Positions 1-9,453 are shown, counted from the stretch's first letter. The stretch is DNA of 64,000 bases from a bacterium (GCA_021372515.1 JAJFUG010000073.1:25908-89907), one strand, 5' to 3'. A program made the numbers and translations. Notes: a model not told the origin generated them from the letters alone.

Positions 1-1
1 G

Positions 2-265
2 GTGGAATACCTGGAGCGCGGACAATTGAGCCGCAACGCCGGGGAGAGGTTCTTCCAGCAGAGCCGTGGGGAGCGTACTCTCTGGAGCACGGAGCGGGAA
101 TGGCGACTGCGGGGCGATCTGGACCTTAACCTTTTCGCTCCCGGAGAGGTCCTCCTGCTGGCCGCCGACCCGCCCTCGGCGGCTGAGCTTCAAGCCGCTG
201 CCGGGGGGAGGTTCGCCGTGGAGCCGGTTTTCACCGCCGGGGTCAGGGCGCGTCCGCGGGGTTGA
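2..265 (+). CDS. C-terminal fragment of an unrecognised protein (5' partial)
   Basis: The reading frame is open from the window edge and stops at 263-265, so the visible 87 residues are the end of a longer protein. The visible part is soluble-looking, charged at first and ends in a short Arg/Gly tail. I see no motif. Its end overlaps by 23 bp the convergent membrane-protein gene that ends at 243. Because that neighbour is a GT-C-like membrane protein, this could be the C-terminal tail of another membrane glycosyltransferase, but that is only a guess from context. The in-frame ATG at 2-4 is probably not the true start. Confidence 0.55.
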   Translation: MEYLERGQLSRNAGERFFQQSRGERTLWSTEREWRLRGDLDLNLFAPGEVLLLAADPPSAAELQAAAGGRFAVEPVFTAGVRARPRG

Positions 266-1808
266 TTCCGGTGCTGTCCGGGGCCTGGGTCCCGAACGAA
301 TCCTGCGGTAAGCCCTGAAAGTCGGAAGCGTGGCGCACGCGGTAAAGCTTGTACTGGAACGGGAACCTCTGGGGCTCGTAGAGCGTGCTGTCCTCCGGGC
401 TGAAACCCAGGCGTGTCATGAACCCGGGATCGATCACGTAATCCGCCTCGGATACTATCAGGCTGTCAATATCGAGCCCGCGGTACTGCAGCACGTGTGG
501 TTCCACGCGGCCGGTAAGGTCCAGGACACGGCTGCCGGCGAGGAAACGGATCGCTCCAGGCTCGTAAGTCGCAACCACCGCCCCTGACGGCAGGTTCGTC
601 CCGACCCATTTCGCCATGGAAACCGTACTGTAGAAGCACTGCGTGTTTAGCGACTGGTAAACTGCCTGGTAGAATATGACCGCGGACCCCTGAAGCACCA
701 CGACAGCCACCGTGGGCAGCACGGCCGCGGTGGCGGCCAGCAGCGCCGAGCGCCGTTGCAGCCGTTCCGAGATGTCGCGGATCATCAGCGCGGCCAGCAC
801 ATAGACGAAAGCCAGGTCGAGCATGAAAAACCGGTCGGCCTCGCCTGTCTGTCTCGTCCCGGCGAGGCACAAGGCCAGGTGCAGTACGATGAACAGCGCC
901 GGGACAGCCGCCGCCCTGAACCGGTGGACCAGCAGGGACCAGATCACCGGCAGCACGGCCCAGGGGAGAAAGTCGATCCAGCCGGGGGTCCCAGCCAGGC
1001 CGCCCAGCCCCTGGTACATCTGCTCCAGGCTTTGCGGTCCGCGCTGCACGGCCCAGTCGTACAGGAAAGTCAGGATTCCGGGACGTTCCGCCGCCGATCC
1101 GAGCATCGCCGCGGTGGGGTTGGGGAAAATAGTGCCGTTCTGGGAAATGCAGAACAGCATCCAGGGCAGCACCGGTACGGCGAAAGCGACCAGGGCCAGA
1201 CGGAACGCGGAGCGGTCCTCCGGCGTGCCGCTGCGGCACTGGTTGCGTCTGCACCAGAGCGCCAGGCCTGCCAGGATCCAGCCGGCCGGCTGCGACAGCA
1301 CGGCCAGGGCGGCGCAAAGCCCCAGCAGCGCGCCGGGCACCACGGGCTCCAGCACCAGCAGGGTGAGCGCCAGGCCGCTGAAAGCCAGGCTCAGCCCCCC
1401 CAGGCCCGAGGCCATGTTGAACCCCACTACGCCGCTGGAGAACCAGAACGCGGCCGCCACGAACGCCGCAGCCCTGACGCGCGGCACATCCCCGGCCAGG
1501 CGCAGGCTCAGCCGCCAGATCAGCCAGCCACAGCCGATAAAAAGAAACTTGCTCAGCACGGCGCTCGCCGCAAATGGGTCGAGGCTCAGGCGGCAGAACA
1601 GCGACAGCACCAGGGCGTAGAGCGGCGAATCGCTGCCCGCCGAGATCTCACCCGGATTGAAAGCGAAACGGAAAGAGTCGGCCATGTTGCCGGCCAGGAC
1701 CAGATTGACGAACCCGGCGTCGAAAGGGAAAAGTTTCAGCAGGTGGAAACCTTCTGAGACGTAGAGGAACAGCAGGATCAGAAATCCAGGAGCGAGGGCT
1801 TTTTTCAT
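243..1808 (-). CDS. polytopic membrane protein, GT-C glycosyltransferase-like
   Basis: This is a 521-residue protein with about ten hydrophobic segments and a soluble C-terminal domain of roughly 120 residues. An N-terminal helix is followed by a luminal-type loop with acidic and Ser/Tyr residues (FDAGFVNLVLAGN, then GSDSPLYALVLSLF), the layout of lipid-linked-sugar GT-C transferases such as GT39/ArnT-like proteins. The acceptor and sugar donor cannot be told from sequence. I chose the ATG at 1808 (MKKALAPG) because a GGAAAG ribosome site precedes it and a hydrophobic helix follows directly. The frame extends to 1949, but those 47 residues are polar and not membrane-like. The gene is convergent with the partial ORF on the other strand and divergent from the dehydrogenase at 2002. 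Confidence 0.7.
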   Translation of the reverse strand: MKKALAPGFLILLFLYVSEGFHLLKLFPFDAGFVNLVLAGNMADSFRFAFNPGEISAGSDSPLYALVLSLFCRLSLDPFAASAVLSKFLFIGCGWLIWRLSLRLAGDVPRVRAAAFVAAAFWFSSGVVGFNMASGLGGLSLAFSGLALTLLVLEPVVPGALLGLCAALAVLSQPAGWILAGLALWCRRNQCRSGTPEDRSAFRLALVAFAVPVLPWMLFCISQNGTIFPNPTAAMLGSAAERPGILTFLYDWAVQRGPQSLEQMYQGLGGLAGTPGWIDFLPWAVLPVIWSLLVHRFRAAAVPALFIVLHLALCLAGTRQTGEADRFFMLDLAFVYVLAALMIRDISERLQRRSALLAATAAVLPTVAVVVLQGSAVIFYQAVYQSLNTQCFYSTVSMAKWVGTNLPSGAVVATYEPGAIRFLAGSRVLDLTGRVEPHVLQYRGLDIDSLIVSEADYVIDPGFMTRLGFSPEDSTLYEPQRFPFQYKLYRVRHASDFQGLPQDSFGTQAPDSTGINPADAP

Positions 1809-2001
1809 TGTCACGCTTTCCGGTTCACGGTGGCGGCTGGCCGTGCTGTCTGCCTGGATACTTGCGATATATATAAAGGAGTGTTCAGGTTCTGTAAAGT
1901 GGCATGACAATGTCTCCGCCCCCTTGCGCCGGGGTGCGAATTTCGCCACCTTTCAGTTTTCGGCTGAGGTCTGAGGCTTTCGGTAAGCAAAGGAGAGGCA
2001 G

Positions 2002-2874
2002 ATGAAAACAGGGTTCGCCGGTCTGGGGCTGATGGGCGCGTCGATGGCCGGCCATCTGGTGCGCGCCGGCCTGGAGGTGGCGGTGTACAACCGCACGCGT
2101 GAGAAAGCTCTGCCCCTGGAAAAGGCCGGGGCGGTTGTCTGCGACAGCCCGGCCGCGCTGGGCCGGCTCTGCGATGTGGTCATGCTCTGTGTGAGCGACA
2201 CGCCGGATGTGCGCCAGGTGGTGCTGGGTGAGGATGGAGTGGCCTCAGGCATGGCCCCCGGCGGGCTGATTGTCGACCACTCTACGATCAGTCCCACGGC
2301 CAGCCGCGAGATCGCCGCCGAACTGGCCGCACGCGGGATCGGCTTTGTGGACGCCCCGGTGTCGGGCGGCACCAGCGGCGCGGCCGAGGGCACCCTGGTG
2401 ACAATGATGGGCGGACGGGACTCTGACATCGCGCGCGCCCGCGAGGTGGTCCGGCATTACACCAGCCGCGCCGTGCATGTGGGCCCGGTCGGCCACGGCC
2501 AGTTGATGAAATGCTGCAATCAGGTGGTGACCGGCCTGCACGTGATCGCCCTGGCCGAGGGGTTCCGGTTCGCCCGCGGCCTGGGCCTGGATGAGAAAAC
2601 CGCCTGGGAGACCCTGGACAGCGGCGCGGCCACCAGTTTCATCTGGCGCAAGTGGGGCGGACTGCTCAAAGAGGGCGACCTTCGCCCCGGGTTCAAGATC
2701 GGCCTGCACCTGAAAGACCTGCGCCTGGCCCTTCTGGAGTGCGAGCGCGCCGGGGTGGAGCTGCCCGGACTCAAGCTCACCGAGCATCAGTTCGAGAAAG
2801 CGGTCGAGATGGGATTGGGCGAGCTGGGGGACCAGGCCCTGGTGAAAATCCTCGAACCCGGGGGAAGAGCCTGA
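2002..2874 (+). CDS. NAD(P)-dependent beta-hydroxyacid dehydrogenase (3-hydroxyisobutyrate dehydrogenase family)
   Basis: The 290-residue protein has the family's usual length and order. The N-terminal Rossmann fold has GLGLMG at residues 7-12, the substrate-binding motif DAPVSGG is at 117-123, and the catalytic lysine is K170 in GHGQLMKCCNQ. It should reversibly oxidise a short beta-hydroxyacid (3-hydroxyisobutyrate, tartronate semialdehyde/glycerate or succinic semialdehyde type) in the cytoplasm. Specificity cannot be read from sequence. The start ATG is preceded by AAAGGAGAGG. It stands alone in its transcription direction, with the secreted glycosidase about 110 bp downstream, so sugar-acid metabolism is a plausible but unproven role. 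Confidence 0.85.
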   Translation: MKTGFAGLGLMGASMAGHLVRAGLEVAVYNRTREKALPLEKAGAVVCDSPAALGRLCDVVMLCVSDTPDVRQVVLGEDGVASGMAPGGLIVDHSTISPTASREIAAELAARGIGFVDAPVSGGTSGAAEGTLVTMMGGRDSDIARAREVVRHYTSRAVHVGPVGHGQLMKCCNQVVTGLHVIALAEGFRFARGLGLDEKTAWETLDSGAATSFIWRKWGGLLKEGDLRPGFKIGLHLKDLRLALLECERAGVELPGLKLTEHQFEKAVEMGLGELGDQALVKILEPGGRA

Positions 2875-2899
2875 GCGTGGCTTTGCGGGTGTGGTCAGG

Positions 2900-2925
2900 A
2901 TATTGTTCGGACACGTGAACGATAT
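2900..2925. promoter_or_regulatory. imperfect inverted repeat, possible operator
   Basis: Two 9-bp arms, ATATTGTTC at 2900-2908 and GAACGATAT at 2917-2925, are complementary except at one position and are separated by 8 nt. They lie about 59 bp upstream of the large secreted glycosidase and could bind a dimeric regulator of that gene. No neighbouring regulator gene supports this. Confidence 0.3.
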
Positions 2926-2983
2926 TAGTTTATCTCCGAGCGACTATCATACTCTGACCGCAAATCTCAACCAGAGGCGCACG

Positions 2984-5900
2984 ATGTTATTCAAAGCCCC
3001 CCTAACCGGCCTGGGCCTGCTGCTTGTCCTGATCGCCTGCAGTTTCTCGCTCCTTAGCGCCCAGGATGAGTGGGGCCAGTTACAGGAGTTCGAGGACGGC
3101 GACCTGTCGCGCTGGAGCGTCACCGGCGGCGCGCTGGCCCTGGACAGTGTCTACGCCACCGAGCGCAAACACGACCTGCGGGTGGAGTTCCAGGCCGGGG
3201 GCGTGCTGAGTGTCGAGCTGGGCGGCCTCTGGCGCATGGAACAGATAATCCGCGAGAAAGCGGGCGATGAGGGAGGCGGCGGCTGGAAAATCCAGGAGGC
3301 GATCTTTGTCGACCTGTACAGTCCGGTCCCGCTCAGCCTGCGCCTCACTTTCCGCGACAGCCTGGGCGGCAGTTGGAGCACCCTGCGCACATTGAGCCAG
3401 GGCCTCAACCACGTTCAGTACCGGCGCGAGCAGCTGGCCGGGGTGGACTGGCTGGCCCTGCGGCGGGTGGAGTTCAGCCCCGCGGCCGCAGCCACGCTCT
3501 ACCTGGACCACCTCCGCACCTGGGAGCACCAGCCCGAGCTGGACAGCCGCGGACGGATGGACATAGTCTACTCCGACTCGGTCCGGACTCCGCACGTGGC
3601 CTGGCAGCGGCCGGATGCGGCGGGCCCCTTGCGCGGGCTGTTCGTGCCGCGCGCTGGCAGCGGCCGGGTGATGGTGGAGTTGATGCAACGCTTCGAGCTG
3701 GAGCCGACCACTGTCACCTTCGAGCCGTCGCTGGGCCTGCACCGCTGGGCGTTCGGCGATTTCTACGGCACCCGCGCCCTCGAATACGACCATGTCACCG
3801 ACAAGTTCAGTGTCTCCTACACCGCCCTGACCAGCGAGCTGGAGAGCCCCCGCCGGTTCGAGGTGATCGCCTTGCCCAACCTGCGCTCCTGGGCCGATAC
3901 GCCGCCCGAGCTGCGTAAGGTCCTGCTCAAGCGCGTGGCCGAGGGCTGCGGCCTGGTTTTGTTCCAGCCCGTGGCCGGTGGGCCGGCCCCGGACCTGGAG
4001 GAGCTTTCGCCTCTGGCCGGACAGACCCGCCTGGAGCTGTACAGCCCGCGCGCCGCGGACCAGCCCGAGGAGCGTCCGGCCGGCCTCGCTCCCGGCGGCG
4101 GCGCCTGGAAAGCCGACGATCCCGCCCACTACATCACGCGCGGCATCCCGCTGGAGCTGATCCCGGCCGCGGACATCCACCACGTGCGCTACACCGCAAA
4201 GCCGGGAGCCAGAGTGCTGATCTCGGCGGCGGACGGCAGCCCGATCCTGGCCGTGGGCAGCTACGGCAAGGGTCGCGTGGCGGTGTTCGCCTGGGAGGAC
4301 CAGGGCATGTTCCCCCGCGTGGACCGTCCCCTGGAAGACAAGAACGGCCTGCCGTACTGGGAGTATCTCTACGCCCTGACCGGACGCACCCTGCGCTGGG
4401 CCGCCGGGCGGGACGGCGCCGGGGGGTTCGGCGGCGTGGTCCTGGGAAAGGTGACAGGGGAGGGCCCGCTCGGGATTACCGGCGCCCTAACCTGCGCCCC
4501 CGGCGACAGCCTGCGCGTGGAAATCCGCGACCAGGAATACCGGGTGCTGGCCGAACGCAGGTTGCCCGCCTCCAGCGGCCCGCTGGAGCTGGCTTTCCCG
4601 GATCTGCCGTTCTGCACTCGGATGGTCGCCAACCTGTGGCTCACGCGCCGCGGCCGGGTGGTGGATTTCGCCTCCGCCGGGTGCAGCTTTTTCGGCTGGA
4701 ACCGGATCGCATCCCTGGCCACCGGCCTGGACACCTACGAGCTGGGAGACACTGTCAGCGGGACAGTGCGCCTGGACCCGCACGGCCAACCCGCGCGGGT
4801 GGCCCTGGAGCTGAGCGACAACCGTGGCCGCACGCTGGCCGTGGACACGCTGAGCCTCGGTGCCGGGCAGCCTGGCACATTCTCTTTGCCGACCGCGCTC
4901 TGTCTGGCCCGCCGGGCCGTGGTCACCGCGCGGGTGCTGGACGGCAACGGCCGGGCCGTGCATTCGTCCCGCGCGGAGCTGTTCATCGACCGGCCCACGC
5001 CCTGGGATGACTACGAAGTGATGATGTACCGTTTCATGCCCCAGATCACGGCCGGGGAATGGCCGTTCCTGGACCGCTACATGGAGCGCCTGGGGGTGAC
5101 CGCCTGGGCCGCCGTGCCGCCGGAGTTCGCTTTCCGCAGCAACCTGGAGCTTCAGGCCGAGACCCGTCTGGACACCGAGGAATCGCAGGACGGCGCGGGC
5201 GAGGTCCCCTACCGCGAGCAGAAAAAGAACTACGTAGCCACCCATGACAAGAAGTATCTCATCCGCCGGTACTGCCTGCACGACCCGTCCTACCTCAAGG
5301 AGCAGAAAGAGATCGTCCAGCGCCAGGTCAAGCAGTTCAAGCGGTTCAGCCCCTTGAGCTACTACTGCTACGAGGAGCCCTCGCTCACGCATTACGGCGA
5401 TGCGTTCGACCTGTGTTTCGGCCCGCACACCCTGGCCGCGTTCCGCGACTGGCTGAAAGGGCAGTACGGCTCGCTGGCGGCGCTCAACGCCCAGTGGGGC
5501 GCCGCATTCACCTCCTGGGACGCCGTGACGCCGGATGACACCCCCGGAGCCCAGGCGCGCGGCAATTTCTCCAGTTGGTCCGACCACCGTATTTTCATGG
5601 AGAAGAGCTACGCCGACAACTACGCCTACGTCCGCCGCATGGTGCGCGAGATCGACCCCGAGGGCCGGGTGATGATGACCGGCACCCAGCGCACGGTGGC
5701 ACAGAACGGCTACGACTACTACCTGCTCGACCAGACCATCGACCACACCCAGCCCTACGGCGAGCCGGAGCGCCACAAGGCGTTCATGCGCGCGGGGGGC
5801 AAGATCACCGGCTGCACGGGTTACGGCGTGTCGGGTGTCAAGCTGGACTACGAGCTCTGGGGCCGCCTGTTCGCCGGGCACACCGCCGGCAGCGCCATTT

Positions 5901-7252
5901 TCTGGCAGTTCTCGACCCTCGACCCCGACTACCGCCTCTGTAAGAGCGGGGCGGACATGCTGCGCATTTTCGGCGAGCTGCGCCACGGCGGAGTCGCGCG
6001 GCTGCTGACCACGGCGCACTGGACCCCCAGCGAGGTGGTGCTGTTCTGGTCCATGCCCGCGCTGCACGGAAGCTGGATCCAGGACGGCCGGATCGTGGAG
6101 CAGGACGGGGCCCCGAGCGCGGCGTTCGAGCGCTGGGAGTTCAACTACGAGAGCTGGCGCTGGCTGCTGGATGACCTGGGCGTGCCCTACCGCGCCATGA
6201 GCTGGCAGATGCTGGAGCAGGGCTGGTTGGAGAAATCCGGGGCCAGGGTGCTGGTCCTGCCCGCGACAATCGCCCTTTCGGAAAAGGGAACCGCCGCGGT
6301 GCGGAATTTCGTGCAGGCGGGCGGCGCGGTGATCGCGGATGCCCAGCCGGCGGTGATGGACGGCCATTGCAAGTGGCTGGAGAAGGGCGGCCTGGATGGG
6401 CTGTTTGGCCTGAGCGGACAGCGCGCCAGGCTGATCCCGACAGTGGGGGATTATACGGAGGTGCGCGGCGCTGTGCACGGGCTGGCCGTGGCGGACAGTG
6501 GAGTGCAGCCCGCGGGCGCGAGTCGGGCCGACTACGGTCCGGGTCTGCCGGGCGTGCTCAGGGGTTCGGTCGGGCAGGGGCGGACTTTCTTCCTCAACGC
6601 CTGGCTGGCCGGTTACGGACGGCTCCGTCAGACCGGCGGTGGGGCCGAGGTGCGCCAGGGCCTGGCCGCTCTGCTCAAGGATGCCGGATACAAACCGCTC
6701 ATCGAGTTGCGGCCCTCCGCCGGCGGCGACCTCCAGGCCGTGCGCCTGACCTCCTACAACCTGGGCCAGGGCTACGTGCTGGGCCTGCTGAAGGACTACC
6801 GATCCGCCGACCCGCGCCAGGACCTCGACCTCACGCTGCCCGCGGCGGGCTACCAGTACGATGTCCGCGCCGGGCGCTACCTGGGCTTCGGCTCCGTGCT
6901 GCGCACGGACATCGCCCCGGGCGAGGTGCGGCTCGTGGCCAGCCTGCCCTACCGGGTGAGCGGCCTGGAGCTGAAAGGGCCGCAGACTGCGAGCCGCGGG
7001 CAGGCGGTGGAGTTCGGCGCGACCGTGCTGGCCGCGGAGGGAAAAGAGGCCGGGCCGCACGTGCTGGTGGCGCGCGTGTTCGACCCCTCGGGCGCGGCGG
7101 TGGACTACTACGGGAAGAACCTCAGTGCTCAGAACGGGCAGGCTTCTTTCAGCCTGCCTCTGGCGCTGAGCGATACGCCGGGGCGCTGGCGGGTGCGGGT
7201 GCGGGACGTGGTCAGCGGGGTGAGCGGCCAGTGGGCTTTCCAGGTGCAATGA
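2984..7252 (+). CDS. very large secreted glycoside hydrolase, GH42-like (beta-galactosidase superfamily)
   Basis: The protein is 1422 residues from the ATG at 2984, chosen because it begins a clear signal peptide (a hydrophobic run ending LLSAQ) after a GAGGCGC ribosome site. The open frame begins at 2891, but that extension is not signal-like. The first 600 or so residues look like beta-rich binding modules. Residues about 680-1050 form a TIM-barrel-like region with the GH42 stretch that includes YYCYEEPSL near residue 797, FRDWLKGQYGS, ALNAQWG and FTSWDAV. A trimerisation/ThuA-like region and a beta-sandwich follow. It probably acts on beta-galactosides or a related plant or algal glycan outside the cytoplasm. 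It is about twice the usual GH42 length, and I could not place the nucleophile with confidence. Confidence 0.75.
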   Translation: MLFKAPLTGLGLLLVLIACSFSLLSAQDEWGQLQEFEDGDLSRWSVTGGALALDSVYATERKHDLRVEFQAGGVLSVELGGLWRMEQIIREKAGDEGGGGWKIQEAIFVDLYSPVPLSLRLTFRDSLGGSWSTLRTLSQGLNHVQYRREQLAGVDWLALRRVEFSPAAAATLYLDHLRTWEHQPELDSRGRMDIVYSDSVRTPHVAWQRPDAAGPLRGLFVPRAGSGRVMVELMQRFELEPTTVTFEPSLGLHRWAFGDFYGTRALEYDHVTDKFSVSYTALTSELESPRRFEVIALPNLRSWADTPPELRKVLLKRVAEGCGLVLFQPVAGGPAPDLEELSPLAGQTRLELYSPRAADQPEERPAGLAPGGGAWKADDPAHYITRGIPLELIPAADIHHVRYTAKPGARVLISAADGSPILAVGSYGKGRVAVFAWEDQGMFPRVDRPLEDKNGLPYWEYLYALTGRTLRWAAGRDGAGGFGGVVLGKVTGEGPLGITGALTCAPGDSLRVEIRDQEYRVLAERRLPASSGPLELAFPDLPFCTRMVANLWLTRRGRVVDFASAGCSFFGWNRIASLATGLDTYELGDTVSGTVRLDPHGQPARVALELSDNRGRTLAVDTLSLGAGQPGTFSLPTALCLARRAVVTARVLDGNGRAVHSSRAELFIDRPTPWDDYEVMMYRFMPQITAGEWPFLDRYMERLGVTAWAAVPPEFAFRSNLELQAETRLDTEESQDGAGEVPYREQKKNYVATHDKKYLIRRYCLHDPSYLKEQKEIVQRQVKQFKRFSPLSYYCYEEPSLTHYGDAFDLCFGPHTLAAFRDWLKGQYGSLAALNAQWGAAFTSWDAVTPDDTPGAQARGNFSSWSDHRIFMEKSYADNYAYVRRMVREIDPEGRVMMTGTQRTVAQNGYDYYLLDQTIDHTQPYGEPERHKAFMRAGGKITGCTGYGVSGVKLDYELWGRLFAGHTAGSAIFWQFSTLDPDYRLCKSGADMLRIFGELRHGGVARLLTTAHWTPSEVVLFWSMPALHGSWIQDGRIVEQDGAPSAAFERWEFNYESWRWLLDDLGVPYRAMSWQMLEQGWLEKSGARVLVLPATIALSEKGTAAVRNFVQAGGAVIADAQPAVMDGHCKWLEKGGLDGLFGLSGQRARLIPTVGDYTEVRGAVHGLAVADSGVQPAGASRADYGPGLPGVLRGSVGQGRTFFLNAWLAGYGRLRQTGGGAEVRQGLAALLKDAGYKPLIELRPSAGGDLQAVRLTSYNLGQGYVLGLLKDYRSADPRQDLDLTLPAAGYQYDVRAGRYLGFGSVLRTDIAPGEVRLVASLPYRVSGLELKGPQTASRGQAVEFGATVLAAEGKEAGPHVLVARVFDPSGAAVDYYGKNLSAQNGQASFSLPLALSDTPGRWRVRVRDVVSGVSGQWAFQVQ

Positions 7253-7361
7253 TTCGGAAACCGCCGTTTCTTTGAGACAGCCGGAGAATCGTGGAGCGTA
7301 CCGTGCCGGGGCCGCGCGGAGTGTGCCGCCCCGCTGCGATGTGTCAGCCTGGAGGGGGATG

Positions 7362-8120
7362 ATGGCGGATAAGGCGCAGGCCGAAGCGGTGAAACTTTCG
7401 CGGATCGAGCGGCGGGTGCTGGCCTTGCTGGAGGGCCTGCCGCCGGGAGGGCGCGCCCTGGAGCTGGCCCCGGGCCGCGGGGCGCTCTCGCGGGCGCTTT
7501 CGGCGCGGGGCTGGAACGTGACCGCGCTGGACTTCCATCCCGAGAATTTCGGGCCGCGGGACGGCGCACACATATTGCGCGGCGACCTCGACCGTCCCCT
7601 GCCGTTCCGGGAGGGATCGTTCGACCTTCTGGTCTGCTGCGAGGGGATCGAGCACCTGGAGCACCAGTACGCCTTCGCCCGCGAGCTGGCCCGCGTGCTG
7701 CGCCCCGGAGGCCGGCTCGCCCTGACCACGCCCAACATCTGCAACGCCGCCAGCCGTCTGCGGTTCGTTCTCACCGGGTTCTACAGCCTGTCGGTGCGCC
7801 CCTCCAGCGAGTTCAGCCGCAACCGTTTCATCGAGCATATCTACTGCCTCACTTTCTGGCAACTGAGGCATATCCTCCATACGACCGGATTGCAGATCGA
7901 GCGTGTGTCCACCGATCACATCCGGCGCAGCAGCCTGGCCCTGGCTCCGCTCTGGCCGCTCAGCCGCTGGTTCACCGGCGGCGCCCTGCGCAGCGAGGAA
8001 GAGCCGCGCCAGCGTGAGGCCAACCTGGAGATACTGCGCCAGATGCACACGGCGGCCCTGTTCTTCGGCCGCACGACCATTGTCCTGGCCCGGCGGGGGG
8101 AGTCGACATACGGAGCCTGA
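7362..8120 (+). CDS. class I SAM-dependent methyltransferase
   Basis: This 252-residue protein has methyltransferase motif I as LELAPGRGALSRAL (residues 33-46), an acidic motif II after the next strand, and a motif IV/post-I region (DLLVCCEGIEHLE) typical of Methyltransf_11/UbiE-like enzymes. The substrate is unknown. The C-terminal half carries an insert rich in aromatic and basic residues that may bind it. ATGs at 7359 and 7362 compete. GGAGG at 7351-7355 is better spaced for 7362. The frame upstream to 7272 has no ribosome site. It follows the glycosidase by about 110 bp and may be in the same transcript. Confidence 0.8.
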   Translation: MADKAQAEAVKLSRIERRVLALLEGLPPGGRALELAPGRGALSRALSARGWNVTALDFHPENFGPRDGAHILRGDLDRPLPFREGSFDLLVCCEGIEHLEHQYAFARELARVLRPGGRLALTTPNICNAASRLRFVLTGFYSLSVRPSSEFSRNRFIEHIYCLTFWQLRHILHTTGLQIERVSTDHIRRSSLALAPLWPLSRWFTGGALRSEEEPRQREANLEILRQMHTAALFFGRTTIVLARRGESTYGA

Positions 8121-8176
8121 AACCGGCCTCGGGAAAAAAGATACGGCCCTCTCCCGTTTTTTTGTCATCCCCCGGC

Positions 8177-8205
8177 TTGACCCGCCGCACCGGGATGACT
8201 ATCTT
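8177..8205 (+). promoter_or_regulatory. sigma70-type promoter for the AICAR transformylase
   Basis: TTGACC at 8177-8182 and TATCTT at 8200-8205 are separated by 17 bp and sit about 55 bp upstream of the start codon at 8259. Confidence 0.45.
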
Positions 8206-8258
8206 GGCATATCCTCACAAAACAAGCCATATTCTGTCCGCATAAATGGAGAGCCCCC

Positions 8259-9374
8259 ATGAGCCAGAAAAGGTCCAGTATCTATTTCACCGCCAGCGGT
8301 AAAGTTTTCCCGGAAAAAGTCGATTTCCTGGGACAGGCCTACGAGAAGATCGAGGACTTACGCTACGGCACCAACCCGAACCAGGGCGCGGCTTTCTACC
8401 GCCCGGCGGGGGCCGGACTGCTGGTTCTGGGGAGCATGCAGATACTGAAGAGCGGCAAGGGCGGCCTGAGCCAGACCAATCTTGAGGACATGCACCACGC
8501 GCTGAACATAGTCAAGTATTTCGACCGTCCGGCCGTGGCGGTGATGAAGCACCTCAACCCCTCGGGCGCGGCGGTGCAGTTCCGCGGCGAGACGCAGGTG
8601 GAGGTCTACCGCAAGGCGCGGGATGCCGACAGCCGGGCGGCTTTCGGCTCGGTGGTGGCGTTCAACACCCAGGTCACAGCCGCCGCGGCCGAGGAGATCA
8701 TGGGCACCGTGGTCGAGGCGGTGGTGGCCCCGGCTTACGAGAGCGCGGCCCTGGCGGCGTTCGAGGATTACCAGCGTTTCGGCCGCAACCGCCACATCCG
8801 CGTGGTCAAGGTGGACAACCTGGACAAGCTGCCGCGTTTCGAGGGCGACAACACCGAGGGGCATCTGGAGGTGAAGGTGTTCGGCGACGGCTCGCTGGTG
8901 CTGGCCGAGCCTTTCCTCAGCTCCATCCGCGGGCCGCAGGACCTCGTGCCGGCAGAGGCCGAGAACAGCGAAGGGCAGAAAATAGTCTGCGCTACCGCGC
9001 CGACCCCGGACCAGATGCAGGACCTGTTGTTCGGCTGGTACGTGAATTTCAACGTGCGCTCCAACGGGGTGATTATCGTGCGCGACGGCGTGACCCTGGC
9101 GGTGGGCACCGGCCAGCAGGATCGCGTGGGCGCGGTGGAGCAGGCCATCGAGAAAGCCGTCACCTACGCCGGGGCCGAGTCATTGCGCGGCTCGGCGATC
9201 TCCAGCGACGGGTTCTTCCCGTTCCGCGACTCCATCGACCGTCTGGCCGAGGCCGGTATCAGCTCGGTGATCCAGCCCGGCGGCAGCCTGCGCGACTGGG
9301 AGGTGGTCGAGGCCTGCAACGAGCACGGCATCGCGATGGTGTTCACCGGGGAGCGCTGTTTCTCGCACCATTGA
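8259..9374 (+). CDS. phosphoribosylaminoimidazolecarboxamide formyltransferase (stand-alone AICAR transformylase)
   Basis: This 371-residue enzyme matches the AICAR transformylase half of PurH and converts AICAR plus 10-formyl-THF to FAICAR in purine synthesis. The diagnostic stretches are RYGTNPNQGA (35-44), the catalytic Lys-His pair K97-H98 in MKHLNPSG, NFNVRSNGVII carrying the conserved Asn, and SDGFFPFRDSID with IQPGGSLRD near the C-terminus. The N-terminal IMP cyclohydrolase domain of ordinary PurH (about 520 residues in total) is absent, and there is no room upstream for it. IMP closure must therefore come from another gene. The start has GGAGAG five bases upstream. A separate promoter and a repeat downstream suggest a single-gene transcript. 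Confidence 0.85.
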   Translation: MSQKRSSIYFTASGKVFPEKVDFLGQAYEKIEDLRYGTNPNQGAAFYRPAGAGLLVLGSMQILKSGKGGLSQTNLEDMHHALNIVKYFDRPAVAVMKHLNPSGAAVQFRGETQVEVYRKARDADSRAAFGSVVAFNTQVTAAAAEEIMGTVVEAVVAPAYESAALAAFEDYQRFGRNRHIRVVKVDNLDKLPRFEGDNTEGHLEVKVFGDGSLVLAEPFLSSIRGPQDLVPAEAENSEGQKIVCATAPTPDQMQDLLFGWYVNFNVRSNGVIIVRDGVTLAVGTGQQDRVGAVEQAIEKAVTYAGAESLRGSAISSDGFFPFRDSIDRLAEAGISSVIQPGGSLRDWEVVEACNEHGIAMVFTGERCFSHH

Positions 9375-9453
9375 GAACCTTGCCGTGGGGCCGGTGTAAG
9401 CCGGGAGGGCGGTGTGATGCCAATCCTTGGCGCACAACGGTTGAATCCTCATG

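Noticed and set aside
4487-7774. 1095-residue minus-strand frame opposite the giant glycosidase
   Set aside because: It is the antisense shadow of two well-supported plus-strand genes. Its composition (Arg/Gly/Pro/His-rich, no domain) is what G+C-rich codon bias makes on the reverse strand.
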